Assembly (NCBI GenBank): GCA_934433135.1
Contig: CAKRZO010000001.1
Span: forward strand, 186,001-250,000
DNA length: 64,000 nt
Direction of reading: 5' to 3'
DNA from: an uncultured Acetatifactor sp.
Lineage (GTDB): Bacteria; Bacillota; Clostridia; Lachnospirales; Lachnospiraceae
Numbering within the stretch: position 1 is the first letter of the stretch; the number at the start of each line of letters is the position of its first letter. The notes beneath the pieces were generated by a model, which had not been told where the DNA came from, did no database searches, and worked only from the letters and a program-made list of their open reading frames with translations. Position numbers and translations under genes: made by a program. Positions 17,736 to 25,480 of this stretch are shown here, piece by piece.

Positions 17736-18509
17736 TCAGTTTTCCTCCATCCTATATAAGCGGCACGCATTGTCCCAGGTAATCTGTTCCACTTCTTTTA
17801 CCGTAAGGCGACGGATTGCGGCAATCGCTTCCAGAACGTAAGTAAGATTCAGGGAAGAGTTCCTTTTCCCTCTGTTCGGCTCCGGTGAAAGATACGGGCA
17901 GTCCGTTTCTATCACAATTCGATCCATGGGAAGATATTCCACGGTTTCTTTCAGTCTTTTCCCGTTTTTAAAAGTAATAACACCTCCGATTCCGAAATAG
18001 TAGCCCATATCCAAAAAGGCCGCAGCACTCTCTTTCGTATAGGAATAGCAGTGGATGACTCCGCCTGTTTTTTCCGCATGTTGTGCTTTCATAATATCAA
18101 TGGTATCTTTTAAAGCTTCTCTGGAATGAATAATTACCGGCAGGTTAGCTTCCTGCGCAAGGGAAAGCTGCCTTGCAAACCATTCCCTCTGGACAGCCGG
18201 CGCCACATCGTCCCAATGGTAGTCCAGCCCGATCTCCCCTACGGCAACGCACTTTTTCTCTCTGCAAAGGAATTTCAGCCATTCCAGCTTCTTTTCATCC
18301 AGTTCTGCCGTATTGCTGGGATGTACTCCGACAGCCGCATAAAAATATGGATACTTTCGTGCAAGTTCTACGGTGCTTTCACAGGAAGCAAGATCGGAAC
18401 CTACATTCACCACTCTTCCGATTCCGGCTTGCGGAAGACTTCCGAGAATCTCTTTCCGGTCTTCTTCAAATGCCTTGTCATCATAATGCGCATGTGTATC
18501 AAAAATCAT
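17736..18509 (-). CDS. tatD: TatD family metal-dependent hydrolase
   Basis: A 257-aa TIM-barrel metal hydrolase. Metal-binding HxH is in IFDTHAHYDD at the N-terminus, with GEIGLDYHWDD near residue 100 (conserved Glu), NLPVIIHSRE, GGVIHCYS and IETDCPYLSPEP with the catalytic Asp. Family members are 3'-5' DNA exonucleases, also linked to D-aminoacyl-tRNA and DNA repair roles. I chose the internal ATG at 18509 because it gives the standard family length and starts right at the metal motif; the longer reading adds 22 unconserved residues. A good promoter (18566-18594) precedes it. It is followed by MATE in the same operon. Confidence 0.92.
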   Translation of the reverse strand: MIFDTHAHYDDKAFEEDRKEILGSLPQAGIGRVVNVGSDLASCESTVELARKYPYFYAAVGVHPSNTAELDEKKLEWLKFLCREKKCVAVGEIGLDYHWDDVAPAVQREWFARQLSLAQEANLPVIIHSREALKDTIDIMKAQHAEKTGGVIHCYSYTKESAAAFLDMGYYFGIGGVITFKNGKRLKETVEYLPMDRIVIETDCPYLSPEPNRGKRNSSLNLTYVLEAIAAIRRLTVKEVEQITWDNACRLYRMEEN

Positions 18510-18565
18510 GTGTTCAAACACTCCCTTGACAATTCGTAACCGTTCTCTCGGCTTCAGCTTTATTA

Positions 18566-18594
18566 GTTGTACCATCCTTGATAGAACTTGTCAA
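18566..18594 (-). promoter_or_regulatory. Promoter of tatD-MATE
   Basis: On the minus strand TTGACA, a 17-nt spacer and TACAAC, about 55 nt before the tatD start. Confidence 0.65.
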
Positions 18595-18797
18595 GTTTCT
18601 TCTATCTTGCGTTTGTTAAACATGGGTGCGCCCAGTGCGTTTTTTTCTATCGCTTTGTCCTATTTTTCTGTTTGTTATTTTATTTATTTCTTATCTTTAT
18701 TTCGTTATTTTGACCTTTTGGGAAAATCAGTTGTTGGAATTATCTGAAAAATTAAAAAAGTCCCGAATCCCGCCATTTATGCGGTTCCCGGAACCTA

Positions 18798-18870
18798 TGC
18801 ACCGCCAGGGGCTCGAACCCTGGACACCCTGATTAAGAGTCAGGTGCTCTACCAACTGAGCTAGCGGTGC
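18798..18870 (-). tRNA. tRNA-Lys (anticodon CTT)
   Basis: On the minus strand a 73-nt cloverleaf: acceptor GCACCGC/GCGGTGC, D arm AGCTCAGTTGGTAGAGC, anticodon loop CTCTTAA (CTT) in a CCTGA/TCAGG stem, and T arm CAGGGTTCGAGCCCTG. Discriminator A, with no encoded CCA. A promoter lies at 18913-18941. A run of T follows around 18750, probably the terminator. Confidence 0.95.
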
Positions 18871-18912
18871 TTATTATCTCGCCCTTTTGTCTCTCTCGCA
18901 AGGACAAGATGT

Positions 18913-18941
18913 ATTATACTACAGCATTTCCCATTATGCAA
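18913..18941 (-). promoter_or_regulatory. Promoter of tRNA-Lys
   Basis: On the minus strand TTGCAT, a 17-nt spacer and a perfect TATAAT, about 40 nt before the tRNA 5' end. Confidence 0.8.
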
Positions 18942-18984
18942 GCTTTTTTTTAATTTTTTCTATTTTTCTATTTTTAAAATTCTT

Positions 18985-20631
18985 TCAGTCCTTACCCGCC
19001 CTGATTTCGATCGTCCTTCCTCCGAGATTTTCATAAATACGATGGGAAATGGAAAGTACGGTACGCCCTTTCGAAGCACGATGCAAGGCTTCCAGCACAC
19101 GTGCTTCCGTTTCGGCATCCAGATTGGCCGTGATTTCATCCAAAAGAAGCACTGCAGGATCTGCCGCGGCAGCCCGGGCAATGGACAGAAGCTGCCACTC
19201 ACCCTGAGAAAAGAGCCCGTCCGCGCATATCGTCTCATACCCCTCCGGAAGAGCGCAGATAGCCTCATCCATTCCGGCAAGCTTTGCTGCGTTCTGCGCC
19301 ACCTTTCTTGTGATATGCGCATCTCCCAGCGTGATCTGATCCAATACTGTCCCCGTCACCCGGGAAAAATGCTGTTCCACACAACCGATGCAACTACGCC
19401 GCTCCCGATCGGTAATCCGGGAAACATCGGTTCCGCCGATGGTAATCGTTCCCGTTTCCGGTTGATAAAGTCCCAGCAGCAGACGGAAAACCGTACTTTT
19501 CCCGGCTCCGGTTCTGCCCGCCAGCGTAACCTGCTCTCCTTCTCTTACAGTCATGGAGAAATCCTGCAATACCGGCTTTTCCCCGTATCCGAAAGTCACG
19601 TGGGAAAAAACAACATCGCCGTGTACCGTATCTTTATGTTCCGGTGCAAGTTCACGTTCCGGCTGATCCAGAAATGCGTCAATTCTCCGGACACCCGCCA
19701 TTGCCGACTGAATGGTCTGAATCTCCGTTCCGAGGCTTTCAATGGGTGTAAAAATACGGGATATATAGTTGATTACGGCAACCGATGTACCTACCGACAT
19801 TCCGAACAACATAAGGATTTCCGACCTGCCGGAAGCGGAAAGAAGCATGACAATCCCCACCACTGCGGCATTCAGCAGAAACACGATAGGCGAATAGACG
19901 GCATCGTAGAAATTTGTTCTTTCCACAGCCGCATAACTTTCCCCAATACGCCGGTCATAGCGCTGCTCCATATAGTTTTCCAGTCCGAGTGCCCGGATGG
20001 TACGAATGTTATGCAGCGTTTCCGGTACCTGCCCGGACACAACGGCAACCGCACGGCGGTTCTCAAGCTGCGCGGCAAGCATTTTCTTCTGTACATGCCT
20101 GGTAAAGACGGCAAAGAGCGGAAGCACCAAAAGCAGAATAAGGGTAAGTCCCATATTTTTCACTGCGATAACCGCTAAAATTGAAAGAATCCGGCAGGCA
20201 TCCGCAACCATACTGATAATACCGGAGGTAAACAGTGCCTCTACCGTATCCACATCACCGGAAAAACGTGCTACAACTTCGCCGGGATTTTGTCCGGACA
20301 AGGTACTTGCCGGCAAACGTGTCAGCTTTTGCGACATTTCGGAACGCAAAGCATGCGTCATTTTCTGTCCGAAAAGGACAAGCAGCATCTCCTGCGCCGA
20401 AGAAAGTACTCCCTCCGATACAAGGCTTCCGAAATAAACAATCACTGCGGCAAATGTCAGAGAACTTCCGCCCGTCAGACGATCAATAATACCGGCCAGT
20501 AATAATGGCGGCACTAAGGAGGACACTACGGACGCCGCTACGCACAGAATCGTTCCTGCCGTAAGTAAACGATGGGTCAGTGCCGCCGTGCGGACAGCAG
20601 TAAATACATTTTCTTTTCCGTTATTCTTCAT
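18985..20631 (-). CDS. Heterodimeric ABC exporter subunit B (canonical Walker B, degenerate signature)
   Basis: A 548-aa membrane-fused ABC half-transporter: six membrane segments (about residues 20-300) then a nucleotide-binding domain. Walker A is GRTGAGKST and Walker B is VLLLDEITANLD with the catalytic Glu. The signature is FSQGEWQ instead of LSGGQ, so this subunit contributes the degenerate half-site. I chose ATG 20631, with AGGAGGTG 6 nt upstream; the longer reading adds nine residues. It overlaps the end of the partner gene by 11 nt. Together they form an efflux pump, under the MarR gene at 22476-22925 by context. Substrate unknown. Confidence 0.9.
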   Translation of the reverse strand: MKNNGKENVFTAVRTAALTHRLLTAGTILCVAASVVSSLVPPLLLAGIIDRLTGGSSLTFAAVIVYFGSLVSEGVLSSAQEMLLVLFGQKMTHALRSEMSQKLTRLPASTLSGQNPGEVVARFSGDVDTVEALFTSGIISMVADACRILSILAVIAVKNMGLTLILLLVLPLFAVFTRHVQKKMLAAQLENRRAVAVVSGQVPETLHNIRTIRALGLENYMEQRYDRRIGESYAAVERTNFYDAVYSPIVFLLNAAVVGIVMLLSASGRSEILMLFGMSVGTSVAVINYISRIFTPIESLGTEIQTIQSAMAGVRRIDAFLDQPERELAPEHKDTVHGDVVFSHVTFGYGEKPVLQDFSMTVREGEQVTLAGRTGAGKSTVFRLLLGLYQPETGTITIGGTDVSRITDRERRSCIGCVEQHFSRVTGTVLDQITLGDAHITRKVAQNAAKLAGMDEAICALPEGYETICADGLFSQGEWQLLSIARAAAADPAVLLLDEITANLDAETEARVLEALHRASKGRTVLSISHRIYENLGGRTIEIRAGKD

Positions 20632-22414
20632 GCTGTCCACCTCCTGTCTGACTTTCATAAAGTCGGCGGTATGCCGGAACGGATGCCATAAGTTCCTTAT
20701 GGGTACCGACAGTTGCCCTTCCGTCTTCTAGAAACAGGATCTGCTTCATTTGCGGGAAATGATACAATCTATGGGAAATGAGAAAAATGACCTTATCTTT
20801 GGCAATCTCCTGCAGATTGGCAAAGACCGCATCCTCGGTTTTCCGGTCAAGTGCGGAAAACGGATCATCCAAAACCATCACCGGACGCGGATGTGCCAGC
20901 GTTCTGGCCAGCGCCAACCGCTGCGCCTGACCGCCGGAAAGGCGGGTTCCGTTACTGCCGATTATCGTATTGACTCCGTCTTCCATGGACAATACTTCGT
21001 CCTTCAGTGCTGTTGCACAAAGAAACGGCATTACATCACATGAGCTTCCGCAGAGAACGTTATTCTGCACCGTATCTGTGCTTAATTCCGGATCATGCCC
21101 CAGATATCCCACTATCCCGGCAACTTCCCTTGCAGAGAAGCCGGAAAGTTCTCTACCGCCGTAACGAACCGAGCCGCCGTAAGGCATTTCGCAAAGAAAT
21201 ACCCGTCCGAAAGTAGATTTTCCACAGGCCACGGAACCGGTTACTCCGATGATGTCACCGGGATGCGCCGTCAACGAAATTCCCGAAAAAATCGGTTCCC
21301 CGCCGTAAGCAAAAGAGAGATTATCCAGCACTACGTCGGCAGGCTGCGGGCTTTCAATGGCTTCCATCGGTTCGGGAACCTTCATTAACGGCTTAATCCG
21401 CTTCCAGGAAACTTCCGCTTTCTGCACGGAATTGAACAGCTTTGCAACTTTGGAGGATTTTACCGTCAATTTGGTAAAACAGGAAAGAAACGTGGTAAAT
21501 GCCGCAATATCCCACGCATTCCATCCGGTTCTCAGCACATTTTTGGCTCCGAACCACAGAATAAACAGCACTCCTGCTTCCGAAGCTGCCAGATACAGGG
21601 GCGGTAATGCCGACTGCCACACATTGGAACGTACTGCCGTTTTTTCATAAGTTCCCAGTGCATCTTCATAATGCTCTTCCCTTGCCTCCTCACAGCCGTA
21701 TACACGGTATATCACAGCATTTTCCGCGCGGTCCAGAGTAGCGCCGTTCAACGCTCCCGCAGCGTTTTTATATGCCTCCCCGGCACGTTGTACCGTTTTT
21801 TTCATCCATGCTGCACAGATGTAGGAGATCGGAGTAAAAATCAGGCTAAGCAGCGTTAACCGCCAGTCATACACCAGAAGCATAACTGCGTAACTGACCA
21901 TTACCACACCGGTATCGAAGACTTCCGTAGTGAATTTTCTCATTCCCTCCACGCAGTCATCCACATCGGAGATTGCTTTCGTCATCAGTTCACCGGTGTC
22001 TTCCTTTTCCAAAGACGCCCGGTTCCTGCGCACCAGATTCGCATAAAGGGTTCTCTTCATCCGACGATTGATATTATTGGCAAAACGCCGGACATAAAAA
22101 CGTTTGATAAAACGCGCCGCCTGCACCGTTAATGTGGCAGCCAGATAGGCAAGCACCAGCTTTGCCATCGCCCCGGCCGTCTGCTGCTTTCTTCCCAGAA
22201 TGTCTGCAAGGCACTGGGCAAGCTGTCCCTCAAACCACGGCGATGCCAGAAGTCCGACATTATAAACCAATCCGGAAAGCGCAACAAAAGTCAGTGACAG
22301 CCATTCCATTCGAAAATAGGAACCGACCCTGTCAGGCCGAAATGTCTTTTGCGTGTTCATCCCCCTTATCCCTTCCTTTTCTCCTTTCGACAGCATACTC
22401 TCTCCGCCGTGCAA
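20621..22414 (-). CDS. Heterodimeric ABC exporter subunit A (canonical signature, Asp in place of catalytic Glu)
   Basis: A 597-aa half-transporter: membrane domain with RFANNINRRMKRTLYANLVR, then the nucleotide-binding domain with Walker A GSVACGKST, intact signature LSGGQAQRLALAR and Walker B MVLDDPFSALD. The residue after the Walker B Asp is Asp instead of Glu, the mark of the non-catalytic site in TmrAB/BmrCD-like heterodimers. This complements the altered signature of the partner subunit. The start is uncertain: ATGs at residues 1, 7 and 19 all lie near purine-rich stretches. The gene follows marR by 61 nt in the same direction, so the three genes are probably one operon. Confidence 0.9.
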   Translation of the reverse strand: MHGGESMLSKGEKEGIRGMNTQKTFRPDRVGSYFRMEWLSLTFVALSGLVYNVGLLASPWFEGQLAQCLADILGRKQQTAGAMAKLVLAYLAATLTVQAARFIKRFYVRRFANNINRRMKRTLYANLVRRNRASLEKEDTGELMTKAISDVDDCVEGMRKFTTEVFDTGVVMVSYAVMLLVYDWRLTLLSLIFTPISYICAAWMKKTVQRAGEAYKNAAGALNGATLDRAENAVIYRVYGCEEAREEHYEDALGTYEKTAVRSNVWQSALPPLYLAASEAGVLFILWFGAKNVLRTGWNAWDIAAFTTFLSCFTKLTVKSSKVAKLFNSVQKAEVSWKRIKPLMKVPEPMEAIESPQPADVVLDNLSFAYGGEPIFSGISLTAHPGDIIGVTGSVACGKSTFGRVFLCEMPYGGSVRYGGRELSGFSAREVAGIVGYLGHDPELSTDTVQNNVLCGSSCDVMPFLCATALKDEVLSMEDGVNTIIGSNGTRLSGGQAQRLALARTLAHPRPVMVLDDPFSALDRKTEDAVFANLQEIAKDKVIFLISHRLYHFPQMKQILFLEDGRATVGTHKELMASVPAYRRLYESQTGGGQHEE

Positions 22415-22475
22415 TACGTTTCCTGCAAAGCTTGCGAAAAGTTTTGCCGATGACGTGTCTGAACGATTCCATTAT

Positions 22476-22925
22476 CTATGATACGATAAAATGCGGAAAT
22501 CCCGCACGGCTTTCTGTTTTCGATGCCGTATACAGCTTATCCAGCAATGCCGCAAAGATCTCTGCCTCTTCCTTCGTCAGGGCATCGGCCAGATATTCAT
22601 AAAAGGTCGTTTCAATCTGCGCCTTGGATGTCTTAAGCTTTTCCGCTTTCTCCGTAGGGAAAAGGAGCTTACTGCGCTTATCCTTCGGATCATCCTGACG
22701 AACCAGAATTCCTTTCGCCTCAAGGTTCTTCGTTCTCCGCGCAATGGCGGCTTTATCCGCATGCAGAATCTCCGCAAGCTTTGCCTGGGTACACCCGGGA
22801 TTATGACGCAGTGCATGAATCAGATCGATTTCCGCCGTGCCCACTCCCTCTTCACGTAAGGTCTTCAGAACCAGTTTCTCCGCCTCCCGTGCAATCTTCG
22901 TAATTTTTCGTTCCGTAATATCCAT
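22476..22925 (-). CDS. MarR family transcriptional regulator
   Basis: A 149-aa winged-helix repressor: helices ITERKITKIAREAEKLVLKT, DNA-binding segment CTQAKLAEILHADKAAIARR, wing GILVRQDDPKDKRSKLLFPT with the conserved D-K-R-S pattern, and a C-terminal dimerisation helix. MarR proteins repress efflux operons and release DNA on binding small phenolic or drug-like ligands. It heads the operon with the two ABC subunits. Its ribosome site GAGGG lies in the end of a palindromic repeat. The operon promoter is about 320 nt upstream, separated by an array of seven hairpins. A palindrome at the transcription start suggests autoregulation. Confidence 0.92.
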   Translation of the reverse strand: MDITERKITKIAREAEKLVLKTLREEGVGTAEIDLIHALRHNPGCTQAKLAEILHADKAAIARRTKNLEAKGILVRQDDPKDKRSKLLFPTEKAEKLKTSKAQIETTFYEYLADALTKEEAEIFAALLDKLYTASKTESRAGFPHFIVS

Positions 22926-22936
22926 ACTAATCCCTC

Positions 22937-23179
22937 ATTCCGCAGACGCTTTAGCGTCAAAGGAATCGCGCGTCAAATTTCAGATTTGACGCTGCGATCA
23001 TGGCTACTTTGTGACGCCTGCGGCACAAATAGCCGTGTGAAAAATCAGCGTTTCAACGTGATTTTTCACATTAATCCTCATTTCCGAGCGACTATGTCGC
23101 GAGGTAGCGAAGAGAATTTCCCGTAGGCGATTTCTCTTCTGCCATCAAAGCAATTTGTTTTCGTTCAGGAACAAATTGC
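22937..23179. repeat. Seven-hairpin palindromic array in the marR leader
   Basis: Seven stem-loops in a row: 22937-22966 (ATTCC arms around GACGC/GCGTC), 22967-22996 (GCGTCAAAT/ATTTGACGC), 23002-23034 (GGCTA...TAGCC nested with GCC/GGC), 23036-23070 (12-bp arms TGTGAAAAATCA plus inner CGTT/AACG), 23088-23100 (GCGAC/GTCGC), 23109-23139 (GAAGAGAA/TTCTCTTC), and 23150-23179 (GCAATTTGTT/AACAAATTGC). The 35 bases 22962-22996 recur exactly, inverted, at 51715-51749. The array lies inside the transcribed leader of marR. Confidence 0.85.
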
Positions 23180-23228
23180 GGTGTAACACCTGTTGTACAA
23201 GTAACTGTGTTATAGTTGCACATACATT

Positions 23229-23242
23229 GTTGTATATACAAC
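23229..23242. promoter_or_regulatory. Probable MarR operator
   Basis: GTTGTATATACAAC is a perfect 14-bp palindrome directly downstream of the marR -10, over the expected start site. A related TTGTACAA lies at 23192-23203 in TGTTGTACAAGT. Position and symmetry fit autorepression by the MarR protein. Confidence 0.65.
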
Positions 23243-23243
23243 T

Positions 23244-23272
23244 ATAGTAGAACAGGGAATCTGTATTGTCAA
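23244..23272 (-). promoter_or_regulatory. Promoter of the marR-ABC operon
   Basis: On the minus strand TTGACA, a 17-nt spacer and TACTAT, adjoining the palindromic operator. The transcript would have a leader of about 310 nt filled by the hairpin array. Confidence 0.7.
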
Positions 23273-23279
23273 GAAAAGC

Positions 23280-23307
23280 TTGCTTTTTTTTCCCATTCTG
23301 TTAAAAT
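23280..23307 (+). promoter_or_regulatory. Possible promoter of the SDR gene
   Basis: TTGCTT, a 16-nt spacer and TAAAAT, diverging from the marR promoter. It lies just before the palindromic element 23312-23496, which would be in the SDR mRNA leader. Confidence 0.45.
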
Positions 23308-23311
23308 GAAA

Positions 23312-23496
23312 GTAACAGTTCAGACAATCATTCTTGTGGACAGATTTCATGCTTGCATGAAAATCTGTCTGCAGGAATGATTGAGCTTAGCGCCAAGTTA
23401 TATGAGCATCGCATCTTACAGATGCGACAAATAGCTGCGAAGCAGCGGAAAAGCGCTGAAAGCGCGGTTTTGCGAATGGCGCGTCTGAACTGTTAC
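23312..23496. repeat. 185-bp composite palindromic element with GTAACAGTTCAGAC ends
   Basis: The two ends are exact inverted copies (GTAACAGTTCAGAC and GTCTGAACTGTTAC). Inside are AATCATTC/GAATGATT arms around GACAGATTT/AAATCTGTC with a CATGC-TTGCATG core, then TCGCATC-TTAC-GATGCGA, GCTGC-GAA-GCAGC and GCGCT-GAA-AGCGC mini-hairpins. It sits between the promoter and the start of the SDR gene. Related elements are at 42627-42689 and 57263-57347. No transposase is encoded, so it is MITE- or REP-like. Confidence 0.85.
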
Positions 23497-23545
23497 AAAT
23501 GAAAGCAGATTGTAAAAAAAATCAGCAAAGTAAGGAGATTATGTT

Positions 23546-24346
23546 ATGGGATTTTTAACAGGAAAAACCGCAATTATCACCGGTGCCGGACGTGCTGTCT
23601 TAAGTGACGGACGATGCGGATCCATCGGCTACGGCATTGCTACCGCTTATGCCAAAGAAGGCGCTAACCTGGTTATCACCGGTCGTAATGTAAAAAAGCT
23701 GGAAGATGCCAGGGAAGAGCTGGAAAGCAAATACGGCATCAAAGTTCTTGCCGTTCAGGCAGATGTGAATGCAGGAGCGGATAACGAGGCTGTTGTCAAC
23801 AACGTTGTTAAGCAGGCAGTGGATACCTTCGGTGACATTCAGGTTCTGATCAACAATGCTCAGGCTTCCGCCTCCGGAGTAACTTTAGCGAATCATACCA
23901 CCGATCAGTTTAATCTGGCTCTTTATTCCGGACTCTATGCTGCTTTCTACTATATGAAAGCATGCTATCCTTATCTGGCAAAATCTCAGGGAAGCGTTAT
24001 CAATTTCGCTTCCGGCGCAGGTCTGTTCGGCAATTACGGACAGTGTGCTTATGCCGCTGCCAAGGAAGGAATCCGCGGACTTACCAGAGTTGCCGCAACG
24101 GAATGGGGAAAAGACGGAATCAACGTCAACGTTGTCTGTCCTTTAGCATGGACAGCACAGCTGGAACAGTTTGAAAAAACATATCCGGATGCTTTTAAAG
24201 CAAACGTAAAAATGCCTCCCATGGGTCATTTCGGTGATTCCGAACTGGAAATCGGAAGAGTCTGCGTACAGCTTGCAATGCCTGACTTCAAATACATGTC
24301 CGGCGAAACGCTCACTCTGGAAGGCGGCATGGGACTTCGTCCTTAG
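23546..24346 (+). CDS. Short-chain dehydrogenase/reductase resembling 12alpha-hydroxysteroid dehydrogenase
   Basis: A 266-aa SDR oxidoreductase, NAD(P)-dependent. The cofactor loop is split by an insertion (ITGAGR...GSIGYGIA), VLINNAQASASG has the structural Asn, and the catalytic Ser and YxxxK are in INFASGAGLFG and YAAAKEG. As I remember them, clostridial 12alpha-hydroxysteroid dehydrogenases share unusual stretches seen here: YSGLYAAFYYMKACYPYL, GQCAYAAAKEGIRGL, VAATEWGKDGINVNVVCPLA and the C-terminal KYMSGETLTLEGGMG. A role in oxidising or reducing the bile acid 12-hydroxyl is therefore possible but unproven; a generic ketoreductase is the alternative. The start has AAGGAG 8-9 nt upstream. 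Monocistronic with its own terminator. Confidence 0.8.
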   Translation: MGFLTGKTAIITGAGRAVLSDGRCGSIGYGIATAYAKEGANLVITGRNVKKLEDAREELESKYGIKVLAVQADVNAGADNEAVVNNVVKQAVDTFGDIQVLINNAQASASGVTLANHTTDQFNLALYSGLYAAFYYMKACYPYLAKSQGSVINFASGAGLFGNYGQCAYAAAKEGIRGLTRVAATEWGKDGINVNVVCPLAWTAQLEQFEKTYPDAFKANVKMPPMGHFGDSELEIGRVCVQLAMPDFKYMSGETLTLEGGMGLRP

Positions 24347-24396
24347 TCATGCAATTTCCCCAATATTGGGTGGGAAAAGAATCTAACTTCAAAAAA

Positions 24397-24438
24397 GGCA
24401 GTCACCGGATCTTTCCGGAACTGCCTCTTTCTGTTTTT
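24397..24438. terminator. Terminator after the SDR gene
   Basis: GGCAGT/ACTGCC with inner CCGGA/TCCGG, followed by TCTTTCTGTTTTT. An A run precedes the left arm, so it can also serve the convergent gene. Confidence 0.85.
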
Positions 24439-24493
24439 GTCTTGTTTTCTTTTTACTTTTCGATTCGATATTCGCATATTGCAAGGCTCTTCT

Positions 24494-25342
24494 TCATTTT
24501 TGCAAGCCGATAAATTCCATCACGCTTCCCGCCAGAACGCCAATTCCGTACAAAAGCAGCAGAATCCGCACATTTTCCTTCCGGTTGTGGTTGGCTCGAA
24601 ACAGTACCAGAAGCCCGGCTCCCGCTCCGGTCAGAAGTCCCGCCATCATTGCGCCGAAGGAAATCACTCCCTGCAGATACAGCTGGGTAATTGCCACGGA
24701 AGCAGCACAATTAGGAATCAGACCCACAAGACCTGCCAGAACGGAACCCAGTATCGGTCTTGTCTGCAGAAAGTTCTGCCAGAATCCGGCATCCGCAGCC
24801 TCCAGAACCAGGTTGAGCCCGAATGTAATGAGGATAATAAAACCGGTGATCTGTGCAGTATGCAGAAGGGCGGAATGAAAAATTCCTTTCTCGCAATGGC
24901 AGTGTTCCTTTTCACAAATCTCATGAATATGATCCGGTTCCTTTTCCTCTTTCCGATAAACAAACAGATCCACCAAAAATCCGGCTGCCGCTCCGATAAC
25001 CACTTTTAAGAACAAAATCTTCAGAATCAGACCGGTTCCCGCCCGTTCCGAGATCATAACCGGAAGCATTTCATCCGATGTAGACAAAAACACCGCCAAA
25101 AGCGTTCCCGGAGTAATCACCTTCCCGGCATAAAAGCCGGAAGCTGCTGCCGAGAAACCGCACTGGGGCACAGCCCCCAGGATTCCCCCGATCAGGGGTC
25201 CGAACCTTCCTGCCTTTTGTATCGACTTCTGAAGCTTCTGCCCGGTCTTGTGTTCCAGATATTCCATTAAAAGATACGTCAGGAACAAAAACGGAACCAG
25301 TTTTAAACAGTCCAGTAAAGTATGTTCTATTAAATGAAGCAT
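24494..25342 (-). CDS. ArsP_2 family 10-TM putative metal/metalloid exporter
   Basis: A 282-aa membrane protein with about ten hydrophobic segments arranged as an inverted duplication. GPLIGGILGAVPQCGFSAAA occurs in the first half and GSVLAGLVGLIPNCAASVAI in the second. The central cytoplasmic loop is His/Cys/Glu-rich (HIHEICEKEHCHCEKG), a likely metal-binding stretch. It matches the ArsP_2 family of putative heavy-metal exporters; members are annotated as arsenic efflux or manganese transporters, but the substrate is not established. The internal ATG at 25342 is chosen with AAGG upstream; a GTG eight codons earlier is possible. Monocistronic. Confidence 0.75.
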   Translation of the reverse strand: MLHLIEHTLLDCLKLVPFLFLTYLLMEYLEHKTGQKLQKSIQKAGRFGPLIGGILGAVPQCGFSAAASGFYAGKVITPGTLLAVFLSTSDEMLPVMISERAGTGLILKILFLKVVIGAAAGFLVDLFVYRKEEKEPDHIHEICEKEHCHCEKGIFHSALLHTAQITGFIILITFGLNLVLEAADAGFWQNFLQTRPILGSVLAGLVGLIPNCAASVAITQLYLQGVISFGAMMAGLLTGAGAGLLVLFRANHNRKENVRILLLLYGIGVLAGSVMEFIGLQK

Positions 25343-25480
25343 GATACTACCAACCTTCTTTCTCACTGTACGTGCTTTCCTTCTTTTTTTCAGGCCATGC
25401 GCGCTTTTCCCTGATCTCTGCTTCTGAGCAAAAATAATCGTTCAGATGTATCCTTCGCAAAGCTGCACTTTTATAGATTT

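Noticed and set aside
18745..18770. Terminator of tRNA-Lys
   Set aside because: A T run follows on the minus strand, but no stable stem directly precedes it; only mentioned with the tRNA.
18798..18870. Integration (att) site at tRNA-Lys
   Set aside because: No integrase gene, no direct repeat of the tRNA 3' end and no phage-like genes nearby.
19042..20178. 378-aa open frame on the plus strand
   Set aside because: Antisense shadow of the ABC exporter nucleotide-binding and membrane domains.
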